A stretch of DNA of 64,000 bases from Limonium bicolor (GCA_023374045.1 CM041776.1:42600171-42664170), one strand, 5' to 3'; shown: positions 34,000 through 45,000, counted from the stretch's first letter. The notes: generated by a model not told the origin, from the sequence alone. Made by a program: numbers and translations.

Positions 34000-35337
34000 T
34001 TGCTATGGTCTAACTCGGGGTGATCCTCGTTCCTCATGCCACCTCCGCTATACCCGTAACGAGATCGATTCTGGTAGTCGTTGTTACTCTTTTGCTGTTT
34101 GGAAGCTTCATGTCTCTACTTTTCTTGCTTCCTTTTCTACTCATCGATTTTGTTCAGCTCTCTTGACAATGTCACACAATTGGTCGTCCTGTGGTTGTAG
34201 TGCCCGTGGAATTCACAATACGCCAATGTGTTTTCCCCTGAGGCAGGCTTCTTAGGGGGCGGAAGATAGCCTTCCCTTACTGCGGCTGCATACCTCCCTG
34301 GAGCGATAGTAATAACTTTTGCTCCATATGTCGACTTGCCTCCAGTATGGGAAGTTGTGACCGGATCCTTCCTATACATCCTGTATCTTGCTCCCCAAGG
34401 TTTTGAAGCAGACGTCTCCCCATAACTTGCGCCAACAGACGCTCCTCCCTGCTTCTTCTCGTTGCCAGTTTGAAACTATTGGCCAATTCTTTTGCATTAT
34501 TTTCCGCAATCTCCGATTTCAAGAAATCGTGCAACATTTCTGCTAGCTCCCCGTGAGTTTGTGGTGCTTTGGTAGCAATTTTCCCTGCCAATCTTGGATT
34601 CGCCAATCCATTTCCAAAAGCTTTTACTAGTATTTTTTCATCCACATCGTCTACCTCAGCCACTTTCTTATGGAAACGTTCGATGTACTCTTTCACCGTC
34701 TCGCCACTCCTCTGCCTAATGTCCATCAGTTCGATCGTATCTTTTCGGATCTTTTTACTCGCTGCAAATTAAAGTTGAAATTCCTCTGTAAGCTATTTGA
34801 AGCTTGAGATGGATTGTGGTTTCCGAGAGGAGATCCAATTTTGAGCTCTTTTAGCAAGTGTTCCCGGAAACAGATTGCAGAGTGCCTGGGAGCTGATCCC
34901 TTGAGTGTTCATCGCGAAGATGAACTTCTTGATATGTTGAGCGGGGTCCCCAGTTCCATCGTACTTCTCTATTGTCGGAGCGACAAAGAACGGTGGGAGC
35001 TTCGCCTTCGAATATTTTCAGGGAAGGGATATAGCGACATGTCGATGAGGTCCTCATCTGCATCTTTTGGCGGTGACTTCTCTTTCCGGCTTTCTTCACT
35101 CTTTGATCCGCTCTTCGCTTTCAAGTTCTCAATTACGCCCGCCATTTCGTCGATTTTCTTCTGTTGCTCTAGATCTCTATCCGTCAGCTCCTGTTGGAAC
35201 CATTCATTGTTTTCAGCGATCTTCTCATTTACTTCCTGCGCAAAACTCCTCATCAGATCGGTGAGGTCTTCCTTTGAGAACGAGCTTTCTCCGATTGCAG
35301 TCATCTTCCCCTTTCCTTTGCTTGATCGTGGTGCCAT
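34000..35337 (-). pseudogene. gag: Tat Gag
   Basis: Starts at ATG 35335-35337 (MAPRSSKGKGKM), about 65 bases from the primer site. It has an N-terminal coiled coil (EVNEKIAENNEWFQQEL), a capsid region with RQRSGETVKEYIERFHKKV and AFGNGLANPRLAGKI blocks at about 34560-34730, and a zinc-finger-like CEFHGHYNHRTTNC at about 34180-34220. The pieces lie in different frames with shifts near 34980, 34740 and 34380, so the gene is broken. Confidence 0.85.
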
Positions 35338-35401
35338 GGTCGAACGAGAGACAAGAAACGTGACTCTGTGGATTGGATCGTGGTTGTCTTTCGACGTTTG
35401 T

Positions 35402-35421
35402 TTCCCACAGACGGCGCCAAA
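35402..35421 (-). other. Tat primer binding site
   Basis: Reads TTTGGCGCCGTCTGTGGGAA on the minus strand, a few bases inside the 5' LTR. This primer-site form is common in plant Ty3 elements of this group. Confidence 0.9.
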
Positions 35422-35426
35422 TGAGA

Positions 35427-35843
35427 TGGAGTAGAATTCGTGCTTGGGCAAAGGTTGCAAAGAGAATGCCCAATGGTGGATTGATTAAAGCCCGTCCAAT
35501 TACATAGCTTATCACTCTATTTATAGGCCCCCTTAGAGTATAAACCGTTTCTGTGGGCCTACACTACTTTAGAATATTCTCCAATATACAAGGTTTTCCT
35601 ATAATTTACTCCTTTTGCCGAACAGTCACTTCCAATCTACCGGAGAGGGCCTTGTTTCGCTTTGCTTTGGTGGTGGGGAAGACTATATGGCCTATCATTC
35701 TTCCGCAGTCTATCCAAAGAATGGTTCTCTGGACGCAAGGGTCCGATCGTTGGGGTCGGTAGGAGACTCTTCTGTTGCCTCCGCAGGCGGCATGTATCCT
35801 TCGCTAGTCACTTGGTTACTACGCGTGGTGGAACCCCACTTCA
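35427..35843 (-). repeat. 5' LTR of Tat element
   Basis: 417 bp, paired with 27105-27521. The primer site lies immediately to its left. Confidence 0.92.
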
Positions 35844-35849
35844 ATAAAT

Positions 35850-36075
35850 ATCTTTACCAAAATTCAAAATCGTTACTATACTAATTTTTTGTAATGTGAT
35901 AAAAGTCGTTACATGTCGTTGCAGAAGATAGTGTAACGAAATATCAAATTATTTATCATAACGACTTTTATTCGTTATTAAAAATTATGTCGTTACTAAG
36001 TCTCAAATTTATTCAAGTTTTTAATACTATCTTTGCAAACGAAATACTAGTAACTAATAAAATGCATGTATAATG
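35850..36075. repeat. Second copy of the CACTA-like subterminal sequence
   Basis: Aligns in the same orientation with 26385-26610: AATCGTTACTA, GATAAAAGT, GTTACATGTCGTTGCA, ATAACGACTTTTAT, and TCTCAAATTTATTCAAG. It has no recognisable terminus here. It may be the sequence the Tat element inserted into. Confidence 0.65.
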
Positions 36076-36497
36076 AACTTTACAGATATTGAGAATAACC
36101 CTGAATAGCTAGTGGGTTTTAATGGACCCAAGATTATGTGAGACTAGCTTAATTAAATGTGTGATATGGGCCTTATCTCTAGTGGGCCTTAATGGACCCA
36201 AAGACTATGTGAGACTATATATGCTAGATGATTTGGGTGATTCTGCGATATGGGTCTCCCATTGTAACGTTAATACAATCATGGACTTTGATGTAGTGAA
36301 GATGATTTGCGGGATCTGGGGTTGGTACCTGATGACAAAAGCAATGTGTTACCCTGAGGCATACTCAAGGTGTCCACCTCGGTAGAGACTGTTCTTGCTG
36401 GCTTTTGGAATCCATTTTTCTTTTGATATTGATTGGCAATTGTTGGCAACCTAGATCGCGTTTAACTCTTCAAGCTTAGCGATCTAAGAAATAAAAG
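36076..36497. other. Unassigned, with a short duplication
   Basis: Two similar stretches (about 36110-36150 and 36178-36215) share AGTGGG, TTAATGGACCCAA and TATGTGAGACTA. No supported gene. Confidence 0.45.
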
Positions 36498-36642
36498 CTA
36501 CTCTGGTTTATTTATAGTATATCTAATGTATTCCTTATAGTACAAGAATTGATATATAGGCACATATTTTCTTGACCCACGACACTTGGCGATATGATTT
36601 GTAGGTACAAAACTACTCATATTTAGAAACGTAATTTTAATT

Positions 36643-37058
36643 ATAGGGTGACTGGCTCCCACCTCCTCTACGACCAAAGTCACTACTCCCACCACTGCCA
36701 CCGCCAGCCTCACCCTCAGCACCACCACTGTAACCTCCTCCTTGACCATACCCACTGCCACCATATTCACCAGCACCACCTCCACCCCCTCCTTCACCCC
36801 CTCCACCACCACCACCAATTCCTCCTCCACCAAATCCTCCTCCAAACCCACCATTAAAGCAGCCGGTATACTGGAACCCTCCTCCTCCGCCTCCACCAAA
36901 ACAACACCAGACCCAGGGTCAGTGAAAAACGTCTTCTGTTCTCCAAAGGCAGTAGGTGATGCCCTACTGCCTGCTATCATCCTCGCGTTTGCAGCGGTGC
37001 AGACGAGTAGTAATAAGCACAATACACAAAAGATTAAGAATCTAGGAATCAACATCAT
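36643..37058 (-). pseudogene. Secreted glycine-rich protein, frameshifted
   Basis: The start at 37058 opens with a clear signal peptide (MMLIPRFLIFCVLCLLLLVC, then TAANA as a cleavage site). About 50 codons later the reading frame turns Val/Glu-rich. Read one base off from about 36905, the same DNA encodes a typical Gly-rich repeat tail with GGFGGGFGGGG and YGGSGYGQGGGY blocks, ending in SQSPYN and a stop at 36643. The family is usually cell-wall associated. It is a frameshifted gene or carries an assembly error. It is the only host-like gene seen. Confidence 0.65.
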
Positions 37059-37170
37059 AAATTATTGATGATGATTTGGAAGGAATGACAACAAATTCAG
37101 CTCTAGCTTGTGTTACGGCCGGTTATGACACAAGTGACACCGGCGGGCGGAGGGTGCTTTGATTTGGAGG

Positions 37171-37180
37171 TAAATTTATA
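37171..37180 (-). promoter_or_regulatory. Candidate TATA box for the glycine-rich gene
   Basis: TATAAATTTA on the minus strand, about 115 bases upstream of the ATG, with CCACGT just upstream. A second TATATAG lies near 37224-37231. Either could set transcription start. Confidence 0.45.
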
Positions 37181-37761
37181 GAACGTGGAAATATATTGTG
37201 TCAAACCAGAGTGAGGCAGTGAGCTATATAAGGTCTGGCTGGCTGGCTATTCAGTATTCAGCGCGGCGCGGCAAAAGCAAATTTAGCGGTGAGAAAATTA
37301 AAAAAATTGGGCTTGGAGGGACCCTGTCCAGCCGGGGTAGGTGGATGGGTGACTCTTGTTCTATCTAAATCTTTCTCCTTTGTGATATGGAGGCTTCTCT
37401 TTTATATATCTGGCCTACGGAACTTCATGAAATAAGCTAAAAAATTACAGTGATCAGTTATTGTAGATAAAACATGTCATATCGTATGAAGGTGCGCTTC
37501 GTACTTACGTATGGTACACAATAAATTTACAAGTTCGTGCATGGAGTTATGAAACAATTATTAACTGCTGGGAAAATTAGCTCGTCAAATTTTGTGTACA
37601 AACAATGAATGTTGTCGGATATCATTTGACTCATCTATGAAGCAGGACTAGGAACTAGCTAGGTCAGCAGGTTCATGGCTCGCCTTTCCACTTTGTGGAG
37701 TTCTTCCAGGGTGAAGCAATCGTAAGATTCTGTTCGTTCATTTAAAGGCTCTCTCAAAGTT
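37181..37761. other. Unassigned
   Basis: Upstream region of the glycine-rich gene, with no coding sequence. The left end holds a GCGCGGCGCGG stretch and CTGGCTGGCTGG. Confidence 0.35.
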
Positions 37762-38180
37762 CACTAGTAAAAAAACAGTTTATTTCAGCGGTTTCAAATA
37801 GTCTATTTCGGTGATTGTGAACCTCTAAAATGAAGACTGTAAAAATAGGTGTACGAGTCTATTTTGATGGTTGTACAGCAATCGAAAATATGTCCATCTA
37901 TTTTGGTCGTTCTTAAACAACCACCAAATTAGGTGTCCGACCCATATGGGTCGGTAGTTTTTGGGTAGGAAAAAACCCAAGAGTTTAGAAATTGTGGGTC
38001 GTCCTTTTGGGTCGGTCAATTCCAAAGAGTTTGGGCTATTGATATCCGACTCATACGGGTCGGACGTGTGGGTGGGTCCCTATTTCGCGGTTATGAGATA
38101 AAATCGCCGAAATAGGTTGTCCAAACATTCCTATTTCAGTAGTTTTTATCTAAACTACTGAAATAGACATAATTTTTTTC
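37762..38180 (+). mobile_element. CACTA terminus with CTATTTCGG and GTCCGACCC motifs
   Basis: Starts CACTAGTAAAAAAACAG. Subterminal motifs related to CTATTTCGGYGGTT alternate in both orientations up to about 38170. From 37937 to 38065 it has GTCCGACCCATATGGGTCGG and two similar palindromes. It resembles the CACTA end at 58899. No coding is seen, and the other end is absent, so this may be the left part of an element split by the solo LTR. Confidence 0.7.
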
Positions 38181-38545
38181 ATCCTACCTTATATATGCAT
38201 TATACACACATCAATGTTCAAGCAAACCTGAATAAAAATTATACAATTTTCACACAAACATTTTATCAAGTACCTTATGTGCACATGCAATTCTACTCAT
38301 TTAATATAATACACACATTTTATACACCAAATTACATTCATCATCCAAAGTCATTTTACAATCTAAATCTCCACAATTATCACAACAGATAGACAGTTTT
38401 AACCTAAATGCAAACTCACCTCGCTAAAATTAGGGTTCAAAATTATGGGAGGGAAATATATTTCAATGTGGAGTCGAACTTGAGGTATCCTGCACCACCA
38501 CATGCTACTTAAAAGGGCATTCCTACATGTGATCTTGATCATCAC
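38181..38545. other. Unassigned
   Basis: AT-rich, possibly interior of the CACTA element. It ends in ATCAC (38541-38545), the target-site duplication of the following LTR. Confidence 0.35.
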
Positions 38546-41500
38546 TGAAATACCCCGTAATTAAAAACAGTGATTAATTAGGCTAATAAGTAATTTAGAG
38601 GCTTAATTAAGTATAAATAATCATAAGGGAACAAATCCCGAAGAAAACGGATCCTTAAAACGGATTAAAATCACTACCGAACCTTAAAGCGCGTTTTTCG
38701 AGGTAACCGGGAAAACGTGTCTTTAAGCGGGTCAAATAGACTCGTAATAATTTTTGGTCAACTAAATAATCATTAATGAATATTAGCGAAGCTTTAGAGC
38801 CAATAAAATCAATAAAACGAGAGATTAGTAAAAACTGTCAAAAACGGGAAGTTGTGGGGTAGAAATATAAATAACACAAACTTATGTGTCCAATAATGTA
38901 AAAAGAATTTTTGAAACCCTTGTGGGGCTGTGTGCTGTCCGATTTTACCACTCACACACACACACTCCACTCTCTTTTTACTCACAAAAGACAAACATAA
39001 TTAAAAACAATAAAGTAACCCCCACCCTCACTTTCTACTCTCTCTCCTCTATTCTACTCTCTCACTCACGTACCCATCTTCTTCCTCCTCTCTATTTTTC
39101 TCCTCCTCAACCGACACCAATGGAGAAATAAGAAAACACTCACAAACTCCATCTTCTTTCCTCTTGAAACTCCCTCAAACCTCTTCCAAAAATTATAAAA
39201 AGTATACCATTGGAATCCTCTCATCAAGAGCTACATTTCCATCTTTCCAAAATCCGAAAACCAACATTTTCGTTTTTATGTGAAATACCCCAAACTTAGA
39301 TATGGTGTTAAATGATAAACTAAGGTACAAGGAGGCTAAATAATGCCTTAGAAAACATTAAGAAACATTTCTAATCAAAGAAAATATAAGGAAACACCAA
39401 AAGAGCAGTTTTAACAAAACGTGCTCTAAGCTTGGAGAGACTTGGGAGAGTACCCAAATATTGTTCTAAGACCTTAGAATATCCTAATGGTCATTTTAAA
39501 TCAATTACCAAAGAAAACCAAGCTTGAAAACAAGTTAAAACACAAAATGTGCTTTAAGGAGTCTTAAAGCACGTTTTTGAAAAATTTGTGTTGTAAATGA
39601 GTTTTGAATGGCTAAATGTCCATCATTACTCTTTAATTAACATGTGTACTATATAGTATCACATTTGGAAGTCTATATCAATGGGAAATCAAAAATTTCA
39701 CAACAATGTGCCTTGTTTTGGTGAATAGTGAATTAATTAAGCTAGTTTATAACATAAGTCTATATAAGTGAGACATTTGGTCAACAAAGACTTAAGTACC
39801 CTCATTATTAAAAGGGGGCCGGTTTCTTAGGAGGTGAGTCACCACTTCATGAGTCATTAAGCAAATAAGAAAGCAAATGAGAGTTATAAAGTAAAATCAC
39901 TATCACCTTTTACATAAATATACACTTTATTAGTTCCTCTCCTCACTTCTTCATTCTCCTTTGTTTTCCCACGGTTTGAGCTGCTCTCTCCCTTCTCCAT
40001 TCACGTAAACTCAACCTCCATGAAAGCTCCATCCTTCCTTGGTCACATCTTACTCATTTTAGCTCCAAATCCAAAACAAATACATACTCTTCTTAGTTAG
40101 CTCAAGCTCCTTCTTTCTATCTTTTCAAAACTTCAAGAGCTTCATTTTGGTGCCAAGTCAAACCATTAGAGGAGGAAATTCAAGTTTGGAGACTCCATTG
40201 GCATCTCCATTCTCTTAAGGTAAAGAAAGTGTAAGAAAATCTAGGTTTCACCATTTTCTTCACATGTCCGAAAATATATACTCATGGAACTCCATGTTTA
40301 TGCCTTGTTCTAGCTTGTTTCTACTCTTCAAAGGAGAGAGGAGGTCCTTCTTGCTTCATATCCAAGTTTGTCTTGAGAAACCAAGGTAAACAATCACATT
40401 AATACCTTAAAGCATATTTTTAACCTAGGGTTTGTTCCTTAGGGTTAATGTGTTATCTAGTACTCATTGGAGTCATTGGATATTGGTTAGAACATTGGCA
40501 AGGAGATACACATTGGTGACCGAGATTGAACAAAGAAAAACCTAAGGAAGAAAGCTTTTTAAGCTTGTAAAAGAACAAGGTAAATTACTTACCTTAAGAT
40601 GTCTTGTTGTTTAAGGGAATGGGATTTAGTAGTATATGATGAGTTTAGTGTAGAGTTTATATTGGGAAGGTGTTATAAAACCTAGAAGAAACAATGACTA
40701 TACTTGTGAACTTTTGACTAAAGAGCAAATGAGAAGAAGAGATAGTTAAAACAATGTGGAAATGAATTACAAGAAGCATTTTATTTCAATGGGAGCCTTG
40801 TTGAGTGTATTCGCAGGTTGAAGGCAAATATATGTGGAAATTCAGTGGTTAAGATTATTGTCATTTAAGGGCCTAAGTGCCAAGCATTTTGAGTTTAAGC
40901 AATATATGATGATGTGGTGAAGTTTTAGTGTGTAAATTGTGTGTTAAGGTGTTGTGATGAGAATTTGTGGTATTGGTTGTTTGATGGAGAAAAACCATGT
41001 GTTAGGAGGTACTATATACTAGAGAACCCATGGCAAAATTTAAAGGAGAGCTTAAGTGTTTAAGATATTCTAAGGGAATTTAATGACTAAGGAAGTACTA
41101 GGATGTTCTATAGGTTGTCTTGATGAAAAAGGGTGAAGTTAAGGTGTTCTAATGACTTATAATGACTTAGGTATCACCATGGAGGATTTAGGAATCAAGA
41201 GAATGTATTTGAGTATTTAGGACTTAGGCAAATGTTGGTAAACAACTAGGAAGGAAATAATGTTGATGATGGAAGTTTAAGTTGTGAAGGAACATTAAGT
41301 AAATGCAGAAGAGAGTGGTTATAGTGGTGGTGAGGAAAACATTTGGCATAGTGGTTACATTAGGTATGAACCACCACCTAGAAACCTAGAGGAAAGCATT
41401 ACAAGTGTTAGCATAATTACAAGGGAAAATGTATAATGATTAAGGTGAAACTTGGTGAATGATTTAATGTGTTTGGAGGATGCTCTAAGGTGGGTTTAAG

Positions 41501-41583
41501 GTCTAAATGATGTTAGAACACATTGGATGGGAGGCTTGAGAAAGGTTTAGTGAAGATTTGGCAAAGTTTGGGCATTTTAGTGG

Positions 41584-41917
41584 CGTCCGACCCAGGGGTC
41601 CGACCCAAGTTTGGGTCGGACGGCCTCTGTTTAACGCCAGGGAAAGGTTCTGGAATGGTCCGACCCAGAGGTCTTGGGTCGGACATGGGTCGGACGGGTG
41701 ATTTTTAAAGGGCAAATAAGTTTCTGGAATGGTCCGACCCAGAAGGTTGGGTCGGACGTGGGTCGGACATGAGAGGTTTTAGAAGACGGAAAGTTTCTGG
41801 AATGGTCCGACCCAGTTGGTTGGGTCGGACATGGGTCGGACATGTAGGGTTTTCCAAACCCGAAAGTTACTGGAATGGTCCGACCCAGAGGGTGGGTCGG
41901 ACGGTGGGTCGGACGGC
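41584..41917 (+). repeat. Five-unit CCGACCC palindrome array, 5' LTR
   Basis: Five units at a period of about 73 bp, each GTCCGACCCAG, spacer, TGGGTCGGAC, then a second GGGTCGGAC, introduced by TTCTGGAATGG. Short open frames over it are artefacts of the repeat. Confidence 0.92.
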
Positions 41918-43002
41918 CCTTAACACTTAAAAAAAAAAAATTAAATTCTAAGAATGGTACTAGGTAATAAGGTATACCTTTGGTAGGGTGGTAATGATTG
42001 GGACACTAAGAACTTAAGGAACTAAGTTAAGTTAAGTGTAAGTTTTAATGTTTAAAGTTAAGATTGTAAGCTAAGTGGCAAAGACTTGAGAGGTTGTTAA
42101 ATGGGAATCTTTAGAGACTAAGTGAGTTAAGTAGGTGCAAATAACTAATGACCTAAAAATGAATGAATGTTTTAGGTTTGTGAATTGGGACCCCGAAGAA
42201 GGTTAAACAAACAACGATCGACGGTGAACGGTACAATCCTTCTTGTGACCTGCTTGCTAACGAGGTGTCCCTCGGCTTGTGTGCTATCTGTTTAATTGCT
42301 ATGACTAAAACAAGATAAAGCATGCAACCGGTTATATTTATTCTCGTTGTGTTTGTGTTATCTTTACACTAACCCACGAGACTTGAGATTGTTACTAACC
42401 AAGTTTAGTACTTACTGAGTTAAGAATAAGAGTTAAGTTTGATGGTTGTTGGTTAATGCCCGTTAAGGCTTAGCTAGCACATGGTGTTTAAGATGTCTAC
42501 TAACTGGAACTTGAGTGAGGAAACCCGGGACCGATCTCCGGTCATGCATGCTAAGGAAAAAGGGGGACGGTATCTGAATCAGATCCGCCCTCCGCTTAAG
42601 GACTTGTCTTCGGACTTGTAGCCTAGGGCCGGTTGCCGGCTCAGCTACGCTGGACTCCCGTCCAGAGTAGGTGGCATTAAGATGGTGCGGTGGGATCACC
42701 TAAATCCCAGGTTCGAATTAAGCTACAACCAATCCCTTCCAGGAAAGGTTTGTATACTGAGATTAAGATTAAGATTAAGGTAAGGTAAGGAAATGAGATT
42801 AAGGAAATGAGGACTAAGGAGGGGGTTACTAACCCACTTGATAAGGGAACGCTTGAGTCGTTCATTGTTTGTGAACTATATATGTTCATCTGTGGTTATT
42901 GTTATTGCACTTCATATTATGCTTGTGTATGTAATCAATTTCCATGCTATCGACAATTAGTCGTCGTAGCCCCGTTAGCTTGGGGGCCATGAGAGGGTGT
43001 AC

Positions 43003-43049
43003 CAGCATTCGTGCTGACCCCCTCGGGGGCTATTTTTACACTTGCAGGT
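43003..43049 (+). promoter_or_regulatory. LTR hairpin pair and CAG/GTAAG splice-donor-like site
   Basis: CAGC-ATTCGT-GCTG, then CCCCCTCGGGGG, a T run, and CAG/GTAAG with GT at 43048-43049. The site matches a strong plant 5' splice site. An acceptor-like TTGTTCAG ends at 43607, just before the gag ATG, so a leader intron is possible. Confidence 0.5.
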
Positions 43050-43383
43050 AAGACCCATGAGGACGCACTACGAGAGTAGGAGCGGTTAGACTTAGGGTGG
43101 GATTTATTTTGAGTTCGGGTTGCGCCTGTGCACCCGACTGTTTATATTAAACTGATGTAAGTTTGGGATTATGTTTAAGATACTTGTACTCGGTTGGTTG
43201 TGGTATGGATGTGATGTTTTGAGTTGGATAAGTATTTTGGTTAAGTATTGTAAATGTTAAAGCCGGTATATTCTAACGATCAGACCGTGGCAAGGTCCAG
43301 GTGTTATTATCTCCGCTGCGACGTATTCGTTAAGTGTTCAGTTTGATAACCACGATTGGCTTTGGATGGGGTGTTACAAAAAG

Positions 43384-43395
43384 TGGTATCAGAGC
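43384..43395 (+). other. Primer binding site (tRNA-iMet)
   Basis: TGGTATCAGAGC, five bases after the 5' LTR. Confidence 0.95.
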
Positions 43396-43607
43396 GTAGT
43401 TACGCTCTGATCAAGAAATACCGGACATGAGTAACCACCGAGTTAGGATATAAGTTAAGGAATAAGTGTGGGTTAAGGGTGTGAGAAGTTAGAGTGAGTA
43501 GAGTCAGATGACCACTAATAAGTGTGGATCGTCTTTATCGTCTACGGACGTTATAAATTCTAACCAAACAGTGGTGAATACGAATCTAATGAGTTATGCT
43601 TGTTCAG

Positions 43608-45000
43608 ATGGCAGGACGCCTAGGGAGGCCGAGGTCGCGGCCGGGGTGAGGATACTTCAGGAATACCTGGAGGGCAGACGATCGCAGAGATCGTAGCTGC
43701 CGCTTTAGGGCACATGGGCTACCAGCCTGGTGTGGGTGCACCACCTCCACCGCCACAACCTAGGGAACCAAACTGGGTGAAGAGTCTAGCAGATCTTCGA
43801 CCCGCGCATTTTAAGGGGGAGACCGATCCCGCCAAGCTTGAGGCGTACATCTCCGAGCTGGAGACCGCCTTCGAGACCCTTGATGTCCCTGTTGGGATCA
43901 AGGTGCGCTTAGCTGCTTTCTATCTGAAGGGGGCGGCAGGCGATTGGTGGAAGCTGGTGAGGGCCGAGCATGTGGCCAATCCAGAGTTCGGCTGGGAGCA
44001 GTACACCGCCTTGCTACGAGCAAAGTACTACCCCGCCCATGTCCAGACGAAGAAGCGCTTGCAGTTGGATGCGCTTAAGCAGACGGACAAGATGACAGTG
44101 GACGAGTATTACTCAGAGTTCACTGCCTTGCTCCGTCTTCTGCCAGGTCTAGGGTATTCTGACCAGATCTTGGTGGACCGCTTCTATGGCGGGCTTAGCC
44201 ATCGACTCCGCTACGGCATGGGGCCGACGAGTTACACTACCTTGCAGGTAATAAGAATGATTGAGATTTGAGTAAGTGATGAATAAGATTTAGATTATGA
44301 GAAATAAGTGACTAATACTATGGAAAAGCAGGAGTGCTATCATGCCGCTGCTAAGGTTGAGATTACCGTCCAGCTGAGGGACGAGGAGAATGCAAAGAGG
44401 AAGAGTGCTGGTAAGAGCTCAGAAAGTCAGGGCAAGGAGGGTACAAGAAACAAAAGTACCAGCCTCAGGCCCAGAAAAATCAGAACCCAAAGGGGAGGAG
44501 GAAAAGGAGAAGGCTTCGGAAGAGCCATTGAAGCTGACATATGCTATTGCAGCTACACCCTGCGCTCTAAGGCGCCAAAGGGTAAGGAAATTGATATTGA
44601 ATGAGTTAAGAAATAAATTAGTAACCGTTTGAGATATGAGAATTGACAATATCATCAGGATCTGAGACTGAGAAGGGAGCCGGTGGTGGCTACCAGCGAC
44701 GCTTCATCTGTAGATGGTGTCACAAGGACCACCCCGGGCTCGACTGTAAGGGGAATAAGGTGGAGTGCAACTTTTGTGGAGTCTACGGGCATCGAGCATA
44801 TGAGTGTTACCGGAACCCTGCTAGCAGAGCCTATAGGCCCGATACCAGGGGCAAGGGCAAGACCGATCAGGGAGCTGGATCTGACGGTCAGAGGAAGGTG
44901 CAGCAGCCGGCGGACAAGAACCCACGGGTGACCCAGAAGACGGGGCCCACTTTACACATGGTGGACCGGGACGATGAGCCTGAGCCCTCATCGAGGCCAG
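43608..45000 (+). CDS. gag: Tekay-like Gag, three exons
   Basis: Start proposed at ATG 43608 (MAGR, then an RG-rich stretch after a one-base shift near 43622). Exon 1 runs to 44247 and carries the capsid domain: WVKSLADLRPAHFKGETDP, AAFYLKGAAGDWWKL, YYPAHVQTKKRLQLDALKQ and DEYYSEF. Exon 2 is 44332-44581, mostly basic and low complexity. Exon 3 is 44659-45000 and has two zinc-knuckle-like motifs, CRWCHKDHPGLDC and CNFCGVYGHRAYEC. The last exon ends in phase 1 at CCAG/GTACC, which can join either downstream exon. Splicing is inferred from frame. Confidence 0.8.
44248..44331 (+). other. Gag intron 1, 84 bp
   Basis: CAG/GTAATA donor and AAAAGCAG/GAG acceptor. Removing it joins exon 1 to exon 2 in phase 0 and removes an in-frame TGA at 44269-44271. 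Confidence 0.75.
44582..44658 (+). other. Gag intron 2, 77 bp
   Basis: AAAGG/GTAAGG donor and TATCATCAG/GATC acceptor. Removal joins the exons in phase 1 and restores the frame leading to the zinc knuckles. The unspliced frame hits a stop within the interval. Confidence 0.75.

Larger units (their letters stand above)
27105..35843 (-). mobile_element. Tat-lineage Ty3 element with antisense gene, RT deleted
   Basis: Two 417-bp LTRs (27105-27521 and 35427-35843). The flanks are ATAGA and ATAAA, a four-of-five target-site match. The primer site next to the right LTR sets the minus orientation. Gag, protease and integrase are present, while reverse transcriptase and the first RNase H are missing. 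Between integrase and the 3' LTR lies a plus-strand multi-exon gene. Antisense extra genes at this position are known in several Tat elements. LTRs differ at about nine sites by eye. Confidence 0.92.
39281..43378 (+). repeat. 5' LTR of the AlkB-carrying element
   Basis: 4,098 bp. Contains a CT-rich zone (about 39930-40010), AAGGTAA motifs near 40217, 40384 and 40578, the palindrome array 41584-41917, and the conserved hairpin block 43003-43049. It differs from the 3' LTR by scattered substitutions and indels, one of about 25 bp near 51750. Confidence 0.93.

Noticed and set aside
42600..42730. tRNA-like B box (GGTTCGAATT) in the Tekay LTR
   Set aside because: The flanking bases do not form a T-arm stem and no acceptor stem or proper A box was found. 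Probably coincidental or a very old remnant.
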